NCBI GenBank assembly: GCA_035644215.1
Contig: DASQPA010000130.1
Coordinates: 1 to 58,585, forward strand
Length of the DNA stretch: 58,585 bases
DNA from: DASQPA01 sp035644215
GTDB lineage: Bacteria > Acidobacteriota > Thermoanaerobaculia > Multivoradales > UBA5704
Direction: 5' to 3'
The notes under the pieces are model-generated. The model saw nothing but the letters and a program-made list of their open reading frames with translations, did not search any database and was not told the DNA's origin. This document shows, in pieces, positions 16,201 to 22,130 of the stretch. The number at the start of each line of letters is the position of its first letter. The first letter of the stretch is position 1. The translations under genes were made by a program, and so were the position numbers.

Positions 16201-18124
16201 CGAGCTGCGCCCGCCAGGCGGCGAGCTGCGCCGCCAGCACCTCGCCGGAGAGCCACTGCCGCTGCCAGACTGAGAAGTCGGCGTATTGGATCGGCAGCTC
16301 CGGCAGGCTGGGGGGCTCCCCGGCCGAGAGAGCGCGATAGAGCTCTGCCAGCTCATCCAGCGCCACCGTGATCGACCACGAGTCGGCGGCGATGTGGTGC
16401 ACCGTGAAGAGCAGCAGATGCTCTTCGGCCCCACCGGCCCCACCGAGGCGTAGGAGAGCGGTCCGGAGCACCGGCCCCTCCTCCAGCGCGAAGGGCCGGC
16501 GCCCCTCCTCGCGCGCCAGGCGGAGCGCCGCGGCCTCCCGCCGCTCCGGCGGCAGGGCGCCGAGGTCCACCTCGGGCAGGAGGAGGGGCGAAGGCGTAGC
16601 GATCACCTGGACCGGCCCCTCCCGGGTGTCCAGGTACTGGGTACGCAGCACTTCGTGGCGGCGCACGATCTCGCTCAAGGCCGCCGCCAGGACGGCCGGG
16701 CGCAGCCGGCCGGTGAGGCGGAGAGCGAGGCCCTCGTTGTAGTCGGCTCGCGCGGGGTCCATGCGATGCAGGAGCCAGATCCGCTGCTGGGCGAAGGAGA
16801 CCGGAAAGGCGTCTCCTCCCCAGGCGCTGCGCGGCAGCCGCGGGATCCCGGCGGGCGCCGGGGCCGGCTCTTCCTTCTTGCGCAGCCGGCGTTTCAGCAG
16901 CTCCAGCCGCGCGGACGAGAGGCGGTCGACCTGCTGGTCCACGCCGGCTTCAGAGACCGCTGCCGGGGCGGCCTCCCGCGCCGGAGCCGCGGGCGACAGA
17001 CCGGCCGACAGACCGGCGAAATACCGCTCGAAGGCTAGGGCCCCGTGGCTCCGCACGAATCCGTGCGCCGCCCGCCGCGACTCCTCCGCCAGACGTCCAT
17101 AGTGCTCGCGGTCCCCCAGGAGCTCGCGGAGCGCTCTCTCCCAGGGTCCGGCATCCTGCGCCGGGACGACCGCGACCGGGATGCCCTTCTCGTCGAGACG
17201 CTCCTCGTAGCGCCGGACGGGATCGACCGGCAGAACGTAGTCCACCCCCAGCTTCGCCTCGGGCAGGCCGCCCACGTCGCTCGCCAGCACCGGAATGCCG
17301 CGCAGCATGGCGTCGACCGCCACGTGGCCGAAGGCCTCACTCCAGACCGACGGCACGAGCAGCACGCGGGCCTCGCGGAAGATCTCGTCGACGTCCGGCG
17401 ACGGCGGCCGCAGGCGGACGTTCGGCAGCGCCGCGAGCGCCGCCCGGTCCTCCGCGGTCGTCCCCCAGGTGGGCACCGCGAGGAAAGGGAGGTCCGGACA
17501 ACGGCGCGCCAACTCCAAGAAGATCGCGATCCCCTTGACCGCGCAAGGGTTGATCAGCGTCACGGCGCCGTGGTCAAAATCGCCCAGCGCCGGGAAGGGG
17601 CCGGCGCCGTAGACCGGAACGCGGAGCACGGTCGCCGCCAGCCCAGCCCACCGCTTAAAGTAGTCGCGTAGGTAGTCGCTGATGGTGAGGATCCCGGCGG
17701 TCCGCCGCAGCAGGTCCGTCCGCGTCGGGCTGGGCAGAAAACCGTCCGGCCCGAAGGGGAGGTGAAGCGTCGTGTGGGCGATGTAGACGACCCGCTCCGG
17801 GCAGGCCTCCAGCGCGACTTCCAGCAGCATCTGGGCCGGGTCTTCCGACGACACCAGGACCCAGTCCGCGGCCAGCTCGGAGAGGCGCTCTGCCACGTGG
17901 CCGCGCAGCTGGGCGACCTCCTGGACGGCGTCCACCTCGACGCCGGCATGGCGGGCATGGCGGGCATGGCGGGCCACGCCCACTGGGACACCCTCCCCGG
18001 CGACGGCGAGCGCATGGCAGGCGTGACCGCGCGCGGCGAGTTGCTCCAGCAGCAGACGGTTCCCCTTGTTGGCGCCACCCAGAGACGGCAGGTAGGGAGA
18101 GCTTTGTACGAGCACGATCTTCAT
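10286..18124 (-). CDS. GT4 glycosyltransferase fused to a two-module NRPS (GT-C-A-T-C-A-T)
   Basis: This encodes 2612 residues from ATG 18124 (MKIVLVQSSPYLPSLGGANKG split: GT4-type start with Gly-rich GGANKGNRLLLEQLAARGH). GT4 domain ~1-395, with the donor-site region SVWSEAFGHVAVDAMLRG (~260). An NRPS-type lead helix (LSSARLELLKRRLRKK) follows. Then C1 (HHIAADSWS ~576), A1 (YTSGSTG ~1050), T1 (LGGHSML ~1440), C2 (HHAVSDGWS ~1636), A2 (YTSGSTG ~2110), T2 (LGGDSIF ~2512) and a tail, FPLAGLDQAALDVLFAELI. No TE and no E domain. Hand-read ten-residue codes are DILQFGLVWK and DILQLGVVWK, close to codes reported for Gly; treat as tentative. Without a TE it must hand its peptide to another protein. 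It is divergent from the sulfotransferase gene. Confidence 0.88.
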   Translation of the reverse strand: MKIVLVQSSPYLPSLGGANKGNRLLLEQLAARGHACHALAVAGEGVPVGVARHARHARHAGVEVDAVQEVAQLRGHVAERLSELAADWVLVSSEDPAQMLLEVALEACPERVVYIAHTTLHLPFGPDGFLPSPTRTDLLRRTAGILTISDYLRDYFKRWAGLAATVLRVPVYGAGPFPALGDFDHGAVTLINPCAVKGIAIFLELARRCPDLPFLAVPTWGTTAEDRAALAALPNVRLRPPSPDVDEIFREARVLLVPSVWSEAFGHVAVDAMLRGIPVLASDVGGLPEAKLGVDYVLPVDPVRRYEERLDEKGIPVAVVPAQDAGPWERALRELLGDREHYGRLAEESRRAAHGFVRSHGALAFERYFAGLSAGLSPAAPAREAAPAAVSEAGVDQQVDRLSSARLELLKRRLRKKEEPAPAPAGIPRLPRSAWGGDAFPVSFAQQRIWLLHRMDPARADYNEGLALRLTGRLRPAVLAAALSEIVRRHEVLRTQYLDTREGPVQVIATPSPLLLPEVDLGALPPERREAAALRLAREEGRRPFALEEGPVLRTALLRLGGAGGAEEHLLLFTVHHIAADSWSITVALDELAELYRALSAGEPPSLPELPIQYADFSVWQRQWLSGEVLAAQLAAWRAQLAGAPPLLTLPTDRPRPAVLGHGGATVSRHLPRPLAAALKALARNENVTLYMLLLATFAILLHRDSGATDLVVGTPIVGRGRKETEGLIGFFLNSLPMRVRPAAGLTVRGLLEQVRRTAVEAFAHQDLPFERLVEELAPQRDPSTTPIFQVFLNFQSTPPQGLELPGLRSVAVPVERGVTKLDLDLYIEEGEQGLGEQMTYSTDLFDATTVVRLLGRFEALLAQLEGGLERPVSALRRLTAAEAHQLAVEWNDTGRPSGAPGTPDRTGAVHQLVAAQAARTPESTAVVCGEESLTYAALCARAAGLARRLRGMGIGPESRVAVAMERSLELLPALLGVLAAGAAYVPLDPEHPRERLAGMLADSRPAALLTQSWRLSALPDWEGPRLCLDRDDGKGGEGTPDGFLDGSQLAYVIYTSGSTGRPKGVQVSHGALASFLRAMAERPGLQAGDVLLAVTTLSFDIAALELLLPLTLGARVVVASRETAADGARLAAAIERAGATVLQATPATWRLLLGAGWAGSPGLTAFCGGEALPRDLARALLARTAALWNLYGPTETTVWSAVHPVREAERTVAVGRPIADTSIHLVDTGCSPVPLGVPGELLIGGAGVARGYGGRPDLTAERFVPDPFGPPGARLYKTGDLARALPGGESEFLGRIDHQVKIRGFRIEPGEIETILGEHPGVRQAAVLARAADGDLRLVAYVVPAGEAPTAAALQDFLAARLPAYMVPAVFTALDALPLSPSGKVDRRALPEPEAGRLGSGAPFVPPGTPVERELARLWSEALGCPEVSCHDSFFALGGHSMLATRLIPRYREAFGVELELRQLFEAPILEQLARLIDSLQPIHTAPPLSRAPRGGPLPLSFSQQRLWLLDQIEPGSFAYNLTGSVRLRGLLDVAALARVLSEIVRRHESLRTVFADGIAGDVDVGPEQVIAAPAPVPLPAVDLAFLPAAAREAAVLRLAEEEARRPFDLARGPLLRLHLLRVEGEEHALLVTLHHAVSDGWSMGLFVRELGALYGAFSAGRLSPLPELPIQYADFAVWQRRWLAGPVLAAQLAYWTGQLAGASPLLPLPADHPRPATRSYRGAQVVLPLGHDLGAALDATALRLDATPFMLLVGGFSALLSRYSGQTDVVLGTPIANRAHAELEELIGLFVNTLCLRTDLGGDPDVALLVERVREAALGAYAHQDLPFERLVEELRPERDLSTSPVFQVMLTLQNLPRTALTLPGLALSPLVIDRGRAPFDLSLTFFPGPAGDDSLVARLEYALDLFDAATAERLLAHLQTLLAGIAADPRRRVAELPLLSAEERDQLLATGNDTAEPLPEVLVHQLFEAAAASRPAAVAVAQESWSVSYGELDARANRLAHRLRRLGIGPEVRVGVCVERSPALLTALLAVLKAGGAYLPLDPAHPADRLAWILADSRAALLLTTEDLAARLPPLPAETAVVPLDALDLSGESAAALPPLALPRNLAYVIYTSGSTGRPKGVAIEQRGVVNFLLSMARRPGLGAADVMAAVTTVGFDIAVLELFLPLAVGAKVELVDRETAADGLRLAARLAASSATAMQATPATWRLLLESGWEGVPHLAILCGGEALSPELARALSARARSLWNVYGPTETTVWSAVHPVSAAETGGGHPIPLGGPIANTALHLLGRFETGLTPVPQGAVGELYIAGLGLARGYLNRPDLTAERFVPDPFAEPGARLYRTGDLGRRRRGRRGGGLEFLGRADQQVKVRGFRIEMGEIEAVLGGAAAVRRCAVVVREDVAGARRLVAYLALSEGSGAATPTSLADLAALLRAKLPDYMVPHLLVPLPELPLTPNGKIDRRALLALPAPDGAAAEHVGPRNRLEEVLAAVWAEVLHRDRVSVHDNFFALGGDSIFAMRAVARSRTRGLHFTPRQLFQNQTVGELAAVAKAVDLAAEGESLAPLPAVAAPTEPGRFAADDFPLAGLDQAALDVLFAELIDEAEQGPLSRR
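17946..17972. repeat. 9-bp tandem repeat inside the GT4 domain
   Basis: Three copies of gcatggcgg plus a partial, coding for repeated His-Ala-Arg in a loop near residue 52. Length changes would stay in frame. Confidence 0.7.
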
Positions 18125-18247
18125 ACGTAGAAGGGGAGGATACGGCGCGCTCGGCCAAGAGAGCAACCGGTGAAATGCTGCGATCCGGCGCCGGCTCGCG
18201 TGAGCCCGCGCGGAGCACCTAGAAGGTCGAGAGAGGAGAGATTGCAG
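18125..18247. promoter_or_regulatory. Divergent promoter region, GT-NRPS / sulfotransferase
   Basis: 123 bases between two outward-facing genes, so both promoters should lie here. I cannot pick out convincing -35/-10 boxes by eye. The sulfotransferase SD (GAGAGGAGAG) is at the right end. Confidence 0.4.
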
Positions 18248-19579
18248 ATGACCGACCCGGGTGCCGAGGAATTCGAGATCCTCGACGAAATGATCGCTCC
18301 CCTTGCGGGGCCTGCCCGCAGCGCGGACCCGACCGCTCCCTCCGCGCGAGAGCGCCGCACGGGCGACGACGATCTTCCGCCGATTCAGCCGATCTTCCTG
18401 TTGTCGTGCAACCGGGCGGGATCGACGTTGCTCCGCTTCATCCTCGACACCCACCCGGACGTCTACTGTCCTCCGGAGCTCTTCCTCGGCCAGGCCGCCC
18501 ATTCGCTCGCCATCTTCCTCTGTGGCTTAGAAGGCAGGGATTCCTACTTCGAGGCGGAGGGGAAGATCTATGTCACGGAGGCCATGGCGGAAACCCTCCG
18601 GACGCTCCTTTCCGACCGGCTGTCCGCGCATACGGCGCGCCGGGGCAAACGCCTCTGGTGCGAGAAGACGCCGCAGAACGTCCTTCACTTGAAGCTCCTG
18701 AATCTCCTCTTCCCGCGCGCGAAGCACCTCTGTCTCTACCGCCACTGCCTCGACGTCGTGGCTTCCGCTCTGCAGATGGCCGGGCGCATCAGTGCGATCC
18801 AGCGCTTCATCTACAACAGCTCGGGCCACGCCGTCACCGGGACCATCCGTTGGTGGTGCGAGATGACGCGCGCCATGCTCGAGCAGGAGCGCGCCCACCC
18901 CGGCCGCTGTTTCCGTCTGCGCTATGAGGACCTGGTCGAGAATCCCGCGCGGGTCGCAGCGCCCATGTTTTCGTTCCTCGAGGTGCCCTGGGAGGAGAAG
19001 GTCCTCGCGTCCGTCTTCTCGGCGCCGCACGACTACGGGTACGAAGACCCGACGATCCGCTTCACCGATACCATCCACTCCGGGAGCGTCGGCAACGGCG
19101 CGAGCCTCTCCCTGGCGGGCGTCCCGGACGACGTCCTCGCATCGATGCGCCGACTGCTCCTGGAGCTGGGATATCCGGAGGTGAACCGGCGGTCCCCGGC
19201 GACGCCGAAGCCCGGGCCCGCCGCCCTGAGACCGTTTTCCACCTCGTGGTTCTTCGAGACGTTCCTGCCCGGGAAGATCGCCGCGATGCCGGAGGTGGCG
19301 GCGCGGATCGATCACTCCTTCCGCTTCGCGGTGGACGGCCCGGAGAGCGGCAGCTGGCTCGTCGATCTGCGCCCGGCGGGCTCCCGGGTCCAGCGCACGA
19401 ACGCCGCCGCCCAGAGCACCATCCTGATTTCAGCCGCCGACTTGGCCGACATCTCGCGCGGCGCGCTCAACTCCAGCAAGGCGGTTCTGGAAGGCCGGGT
19501 GAAGATCGTCGGAGCGGTCGACTTCACGGTCCTGGAGCAACTGGTCCAGATTCTGCGCCAGCCGGCGTCCCCGGCCTGA
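18248..19579 (+). CDS. Sulfotransferase fused to an SCP2-like domain
   Basis: This encodes 443 residues from ATG 18248 (SD GAGAGGAGAG about 8 bases upstream); the in-frame ATG at 18170 lacks a site. Residues ~46-330 are a PAPS-dependent sulfotransferase. The phosphosulfate-binding loop is FLLSCNRAGSTLLRF (~50-64); RLWCEKTPQNVLHLKLL (~138-155) and LCLYRHCLDVVAS carry the 3'-phosphate loop; FRLRYEDLVENP is a further family motif. Residues ~345-440 (FRFAVDG, then LISAADLADISRG, KAVLEGRVKIVGAVDF) match SCP2 sterol/lipid-binding domains. The lipid-binding module could present an acylated substrate, which fits modification of a lipopeptide, but this is inference. The 3' end overlaps the convergent nucleotidyltransferase-like gene by 56 bases. 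Confidence 0.85.
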   Translation: MTDPGAEEFEILDEMIAPLAGPARSADPTAPSARERRTGDDDLPPIQPIFLLSCNRAGSTLLRFILDTHPDVYCPPELFLGQAAHSLAIFLCGLEGRDSYFEAEGKIYVTEAMAETLRTLLSDRLSAHTARRGKRLWCEKTPQNVLHLKLLNLLFPRAKHLCLYRHCLDVVASALQMAGRISAIQRFIYNSSGHAVTGTIRWWCEMTRAMLEQERAHPGRCFRLRYEDLVENPARVAAPMFSFLEVPWEEKVLASVFSAPHDYGYEDPTIRFTDTIHSGSVGNGASLSLAGVPDDVLASMRRLLLELGYPEVNRRSPATPKPGPAALRPFSTSWFFETFLPGKIAAMPEVAARIDHSFRFAVDGPESGSWLVDLRPAGSRVQRTNAAAQSTILISAADLADISRGALNSSKAVLEGRVKIVGAVDFTVLEQLVQILRQPASPA

Positions 19580-20396
19580 CGGCGAGGAGATCGCGAAAGC
19601 GGTCCATCGCGGCAGCCACAATCCGCTCCTCGATCCGTTCCGCCAGGTCGAAGGCCCGCCGCAGAAGGCTCTGCAGAGCTTCCGGCCCGCCGATGCCGCC
19701 GACGCCGCCGATGCCGCCGATGGCCCGCTCGCCTTTCCGGAGGGCCGCGATCTCGTCGAACAGGCTGAAATCGAGATCGGGAAGAGCCTCCCGCAGATCC
19801 GCCAGGGCCTGCCTCTGGCTGGCCGGCCGGCCGAGGGCCGCAGAGGCCATGACCGGAAAGCTCTTGCGCAGGTCGACCAGCCGGTCGAAGAGAATTTTCT
19901 GGTGCGGTTCCGACAGCGGGAGCGGCGGCAGGAAGACCGCGAGGCGGTCGAGGAATCGCCGCCGCATCGAGAAGAAGGCACAGCGAGCGGCTGCCTGCCC
20001 CTCGTCGCTCCAGTGCACCCGGGGCCGCAGATCCTCGCCCACGAGGAGCCGGCTCGCATCGGGCGCGACGAGTGTGGGGCCGAAGATGGGATCGAAATCG
20101 CCGAGCTCCTCTTCTCGATACAACATGGGCGGGTGCGCAAAGGGGAGGCTGCGCTCCGTGAGCGGAGCGCAGGCGGCGAGGATCTGCAGCACGATCCGGG
20201 TGAAATCCGCCGGCTCCTTGAGAAGCCCGCGGCGGACGACGACCACGGCGTCCAGGAGGTCGCTCTGCCCGGGTACCACCTCGCCCCGCGCCAGAGAGCC
20301 CCAGAGCAGAATCCCGCGCACGTCGTCGCCGAGCCGGCCCATCGCGGTGACGAAGGCGTCGACGGCCCACCCGTAGTCCTCCAGCGTCGGGGTCAT
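19524..20396 (-). CDS. Nucleotidyltransferase-like protein
   Basis: This encodes 290 residues, with the start overlapping the previous gene's stop (ATGA at 20393-20396). Near the N-terminus, GILLWGSLARGEVVPGQSDLLDAVVVV (about 29-55) is a pol-beta-type nucleotidyltransferase motif (GS...RG...SD.D). The acidic pair is spaced DLLD rather than the usual DxD, so activity is uncertain. The middle contains conserved-looking FDPIFGPTLVAPDASRLLVGEDL. A 9-bp repeat-derived GGIGGVGGIGG linker (~228) and a helical C-terminus follow. It is translationally coupled to the upstream gene of unknown function. A link to the peptide pathway is not established. Confidence 0.6.
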   Translation of the reverse strand: MTPTLEDYGWAVDAFVTAMGRLGDDVRGILLWGSLARGEVVPGQSDLLDAVVVVRRGLLKEPADFTRIVLQILAACAPLTERSLPFAHPPMLYREEELGDFDPIFGPTLVAPDASRLLVGEDLRPRVHWSDEGQAAARCAFFSMRRRFLDRLAVFLPPLPLSEPHQKILFDRLVDLRKSFPVMASAALGRPASQRQALADLREALPDLDFSLFDEIAALRKGERAIGGIGGVGGIGGPEALQSLLRRAFDLAERIEERIVAAAMDRFRDLLAVRPGTPAGAESGPVAPGP

Positions 20397-21157
20397 GCGC
20401 CTCCCTTCGCCAAGAGATCCAGCAGCCGTTCAAACAGCCAGGTGACGGCGAAGGCGTCCGCCTTCTGGAGAGTGGCCGTCGGATCGCGGAGCCGCCGGGC
20501 GAAGGTCTCCAGGCGGCCGACGACCTCGGCGGCTTCCGCGGTGCCGTGCCAGAGCGAGAATCGCTGCGGGACATCCGCGAGCTCGATCTGCCACCCCCCT
20601 AGCTCCCCCATCAGAGCGGTGGACATCAACCGGCGTGCCTCTTCGAGAACTTCGCCGACAACCTCCCGGTGCGCCTTCTCCAGGAGCCGCTTCAAGTAGT
20701 GGACCCTGAAGTAGTGGCGGCAACCGCGCAGGTGCTCCTGCAGAAAGAGTCTCGGCTGCGCCGGGAGCGGCACTTCCGGGCGGCAGTCCCGGCCCTGCAG
20801 CAGAGCGCTCCTGTACTTCACGCAGTACGCGAGATGGGGCTGGTCGTCGAGATAGGGAGGGGCCGAGGAGCCGGGGAGAGCCATGAAGAAGAGATCCCGC
20901 CACCGCAGGCAATGGATGGCCGGAACGGCGAGCAGCGTCCGATGGACCCGGGCGAGGAGATCCGGATAGGACTCCACCCGGTCGCGCGCCACCACGACGA
21001 CACCGTGGACCGTGAGCGGGTGCTCATAGTAGACGAGGCTTAGGAGATCCCCTCGCGCGTCGTCCATGAGGCGCGACGCGCTCTCGGCGACATGGGAAGG
21101 GACCACGATCCCGCTCGCCGGGGGTCGGTCTTGCGTGGAAGGGTGATCCGCGGCCAT
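20393..21157 (-). CDS. Hypothetical protein coupled to the nucleotidyltransferase-like gene
   Basis: This encodes 254 residues if started at ATG 21157 (MAADHPSTQ). Longer readings run into G-rich intergenic repeats and are unlikely. A later ATG at MDDARGD (~31) is an alternative. The region RGDLLSLVYYEHPLTVHGVVVVARDRVESYPDLL could be a diverged nucleotidyltransferase-type sheet. WRDLFFMALPG, DDQPHLAYCVKYRSALLQG and a His/Arg-rich GCRHYFRVHYLKRLLEKAHRE helix follow, then a helical C-terminal half. I do not recognise the family. The ATGA overlap with the next gene implies a functional pair. Confidence 0.55.
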   Translation of the reverse strand: MAADHPSTQDRPPASGIVVPSHVAESASRLMDDARGDLLSLVYYEHPLTVHGVVVVARDRVESYPDLLARVHRTLLAVPAIHCLRWRDLFFMALPGSSAPPYLDDQPHLAYCVKYRSALLQGRDCRPEVPLPAQPRLFLQEHLRGCRHYFRVHYLKRLLEKAHREVVGEVLEEARRLMSTALMGELGGWQIELADVPQRFSLWHGTAEAAEVVGRLETFARRLRDPTATLQKADAFAVTWLFERLLDLLAKGGA

Positions 21158-21262
21158 GACATGCTCAGAGAAGCGCGCGACTATACCAGCTCCTCTGCAG
21201 GTGTCTCGCGTTTCGCAGTCGAGCTTGGCAAAGGCTTCGGTTGTAGAGTAGGGGCACCCCCC

Positions 21263-21358
21263 ATAGGCGCTATCTTTGGCCGTAGAGAGGGCCGGGAGGG
21301 GTTCCTCCCCCCTGGGAGGGGGCGGGTTGGGAAAGGGGGGAGGGCAGGAGGGGGGCGG
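21263..21358 (+). repeat. Dispersed G-rich repeat (intergenic copy)
   Basis: Begins ataggcgctatctttggc, has the hairpin cctcccccctgggaggggg, and ends agggcaggaggggggcgg. A closely related copy in the opposite orientation lies in the coding region at 24569-24659. The run from 21314 on (gggagggggcgggttggg) also satisfies a G-quadruplex pattern. Confidence 0.75.
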
Positions 21359-21376
21359 CTTCAAGCGGTGGCCCCA

Positions 21377-21691
21377 CTTCTGTCTTCGGTGACCCCGCTT
21401 CTGTCCTGGATTTCCCTACTTCGGTCCCCGGTTGCCCGATTTCGGTCCTCGGTTGCCCGGCTTCGGTCTTCAGTTGCCCTACTTCTGTCCTTGGATACCC
21501 TACTTCTGTCCTCGGATACCCTGCTTCTGTCCTCGGTTGCCCTACTTCTGTCCTTGGTTGCCCTACTTCTGTCCTGGATGGCCCTATTTCTTTTGTGAAT
21601 CTCCCTACTTTTCCTCAGAAGTCCCCTACTTCTGATGTCCAGCTCCCCATTTTTGGCGCCGGACTCCCCTCTTTTCGCCCCAGCTCTCCCT
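21377..21691. repeat. 21-bp minisatellite, 15 units
   Basis: Consensus unit cttctgtcctcggttgcccta. Fifteen consecutive units can be laid out with no insertion or deletion. The central ten are well conserved; the last five, from 21587, diverge progressively. Because 21 is a multiple of 3, the minus strand reads as an open heptapeptide repeat of consensus RSRATED. Confidence 0.85.
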
Positions 21692-21772
21692 GGGAGCTCT
21701 TCCTGCGGCTCCGCCGCACCCGAAGAGGGATGAAAACCGTGCGGGCTCGGCGGCCTGCCCCTCAACCCCCCC

Positions 21773-21817
21773 GGCCCCCTCTCCCAACCGCCCTCCCATT
21801 CCCCCGGGAGAGGGGCC
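21773..21817. repeat. REP-like GC-rich hairpin
   Basis: ggccccctctccc pairs with gggagaggggcc across a short loop. It resembles the hairpin at 25220-25260, and on the minus strand part of it resembles the G-rich repeat. Confidence 0.6.
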
Positions 21818-21823
21818 GGGGGC

Positions 21824-22038
21824 ATAGGCGCTAACTTACCGGCGCGGTGTCTTCGTAGAGACGACCAGCCGCCACCACAAAATCCCCCGGAACCACCGCC
21901 GCCAGGGCGTCTCCGCAGGCCGGGAACGCCTGGGTCCCGGCGGCGTTGGAGACGGCCTGGTGTTCGAGGTCACGGCAATGACTGGGGTAGCGGCTGGCCG
22001 TCTCTACAACCCCTCCCGGTCGCAAAGGTAGCGCCTAT
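21824..22038. repeat. 215-bp MITE-like element with long terminal inverted repeats
   Basis: The two ends form imperfect inverted repeats of about 53 bases: ataggcgctaacttaccg ... gtagagacgaccagccgcc on the left, and on the right its reverse complement counterpart ataggcgctacctttgcg ... gtagagacggccagccgct. No target-site duplication is evident. A solo arm is at 876-909. It carries no ORF that looks real. Confidence 0.6.
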
Positions 22039-22130
22039 AGAGGCCGGTGGTGAGGGGTCGCGCCGGCTCGGACCCGGGGACCCTTGTTCAGAGCAGCGCC
22101 GGCGTCCTCGCCGGCTCTTTCTGTTCTTCG

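Larger units (their letters stand above)
21158..22130. other. Repeat-rich non-coding region
   Basis: About 970 bases with no credible gene. It contains, left to right, a G-rich dispersed repeat (21263-21358), a 15-unit 21-bp minisatellite (21377-21691), a C/G-rich hairpin (21773-21817), a 215-bp inverted-repeat element (21824-22038), and about 90 bases up to the 3' end of the TIR-STAND gene. Open frames here on both strands arise from the repeats. Confidence 0.7.

Noticed and set aside
11981..16273. Long plus-strand ORFs opposite the NRPS genes (e.g. 1430 codons)
   Set aside because: Arg/Gly/Ala-rich antisense frames typical of high-GC NRPS DNA with no domains.
10286..18124. Missing thioesterase in the GT-NRPS as a truncation
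   Set aside because: The protein ends in a normal T domain plus a tail, so hand-over to another protein is the simpler reading.
18125..18502. N-terminal extension of the GT-NRPS to 18502
   Set aside because: It would overlap the divergent sulfotransferase start, has no motifs, and the GT4 N-terminus begins at the ATG at 18124.
21158..21364. Extension of the hypothetical protein start to 21364
   Set aside because: It would be encoded by the G-rich dispersed repeat (Pro-rich run) and has no SD.
21377..21691. CRISPR array
   Set aside because: Units are directly adjacent 21-mers with no unique spacers between conserved repeats.
21361..21825. 154-codon minus-strand ORF across the minisatellite as a real gene
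   Set aside because: The frame exists because 21 is divisible by 3; the start lies in REP-like DNA and there is no SD or domain.
21831..22025. 64-codon ORF inside the inverted-repeat element
   Set aside because: Wholly contained in the element, no SD and no recognisable domain.
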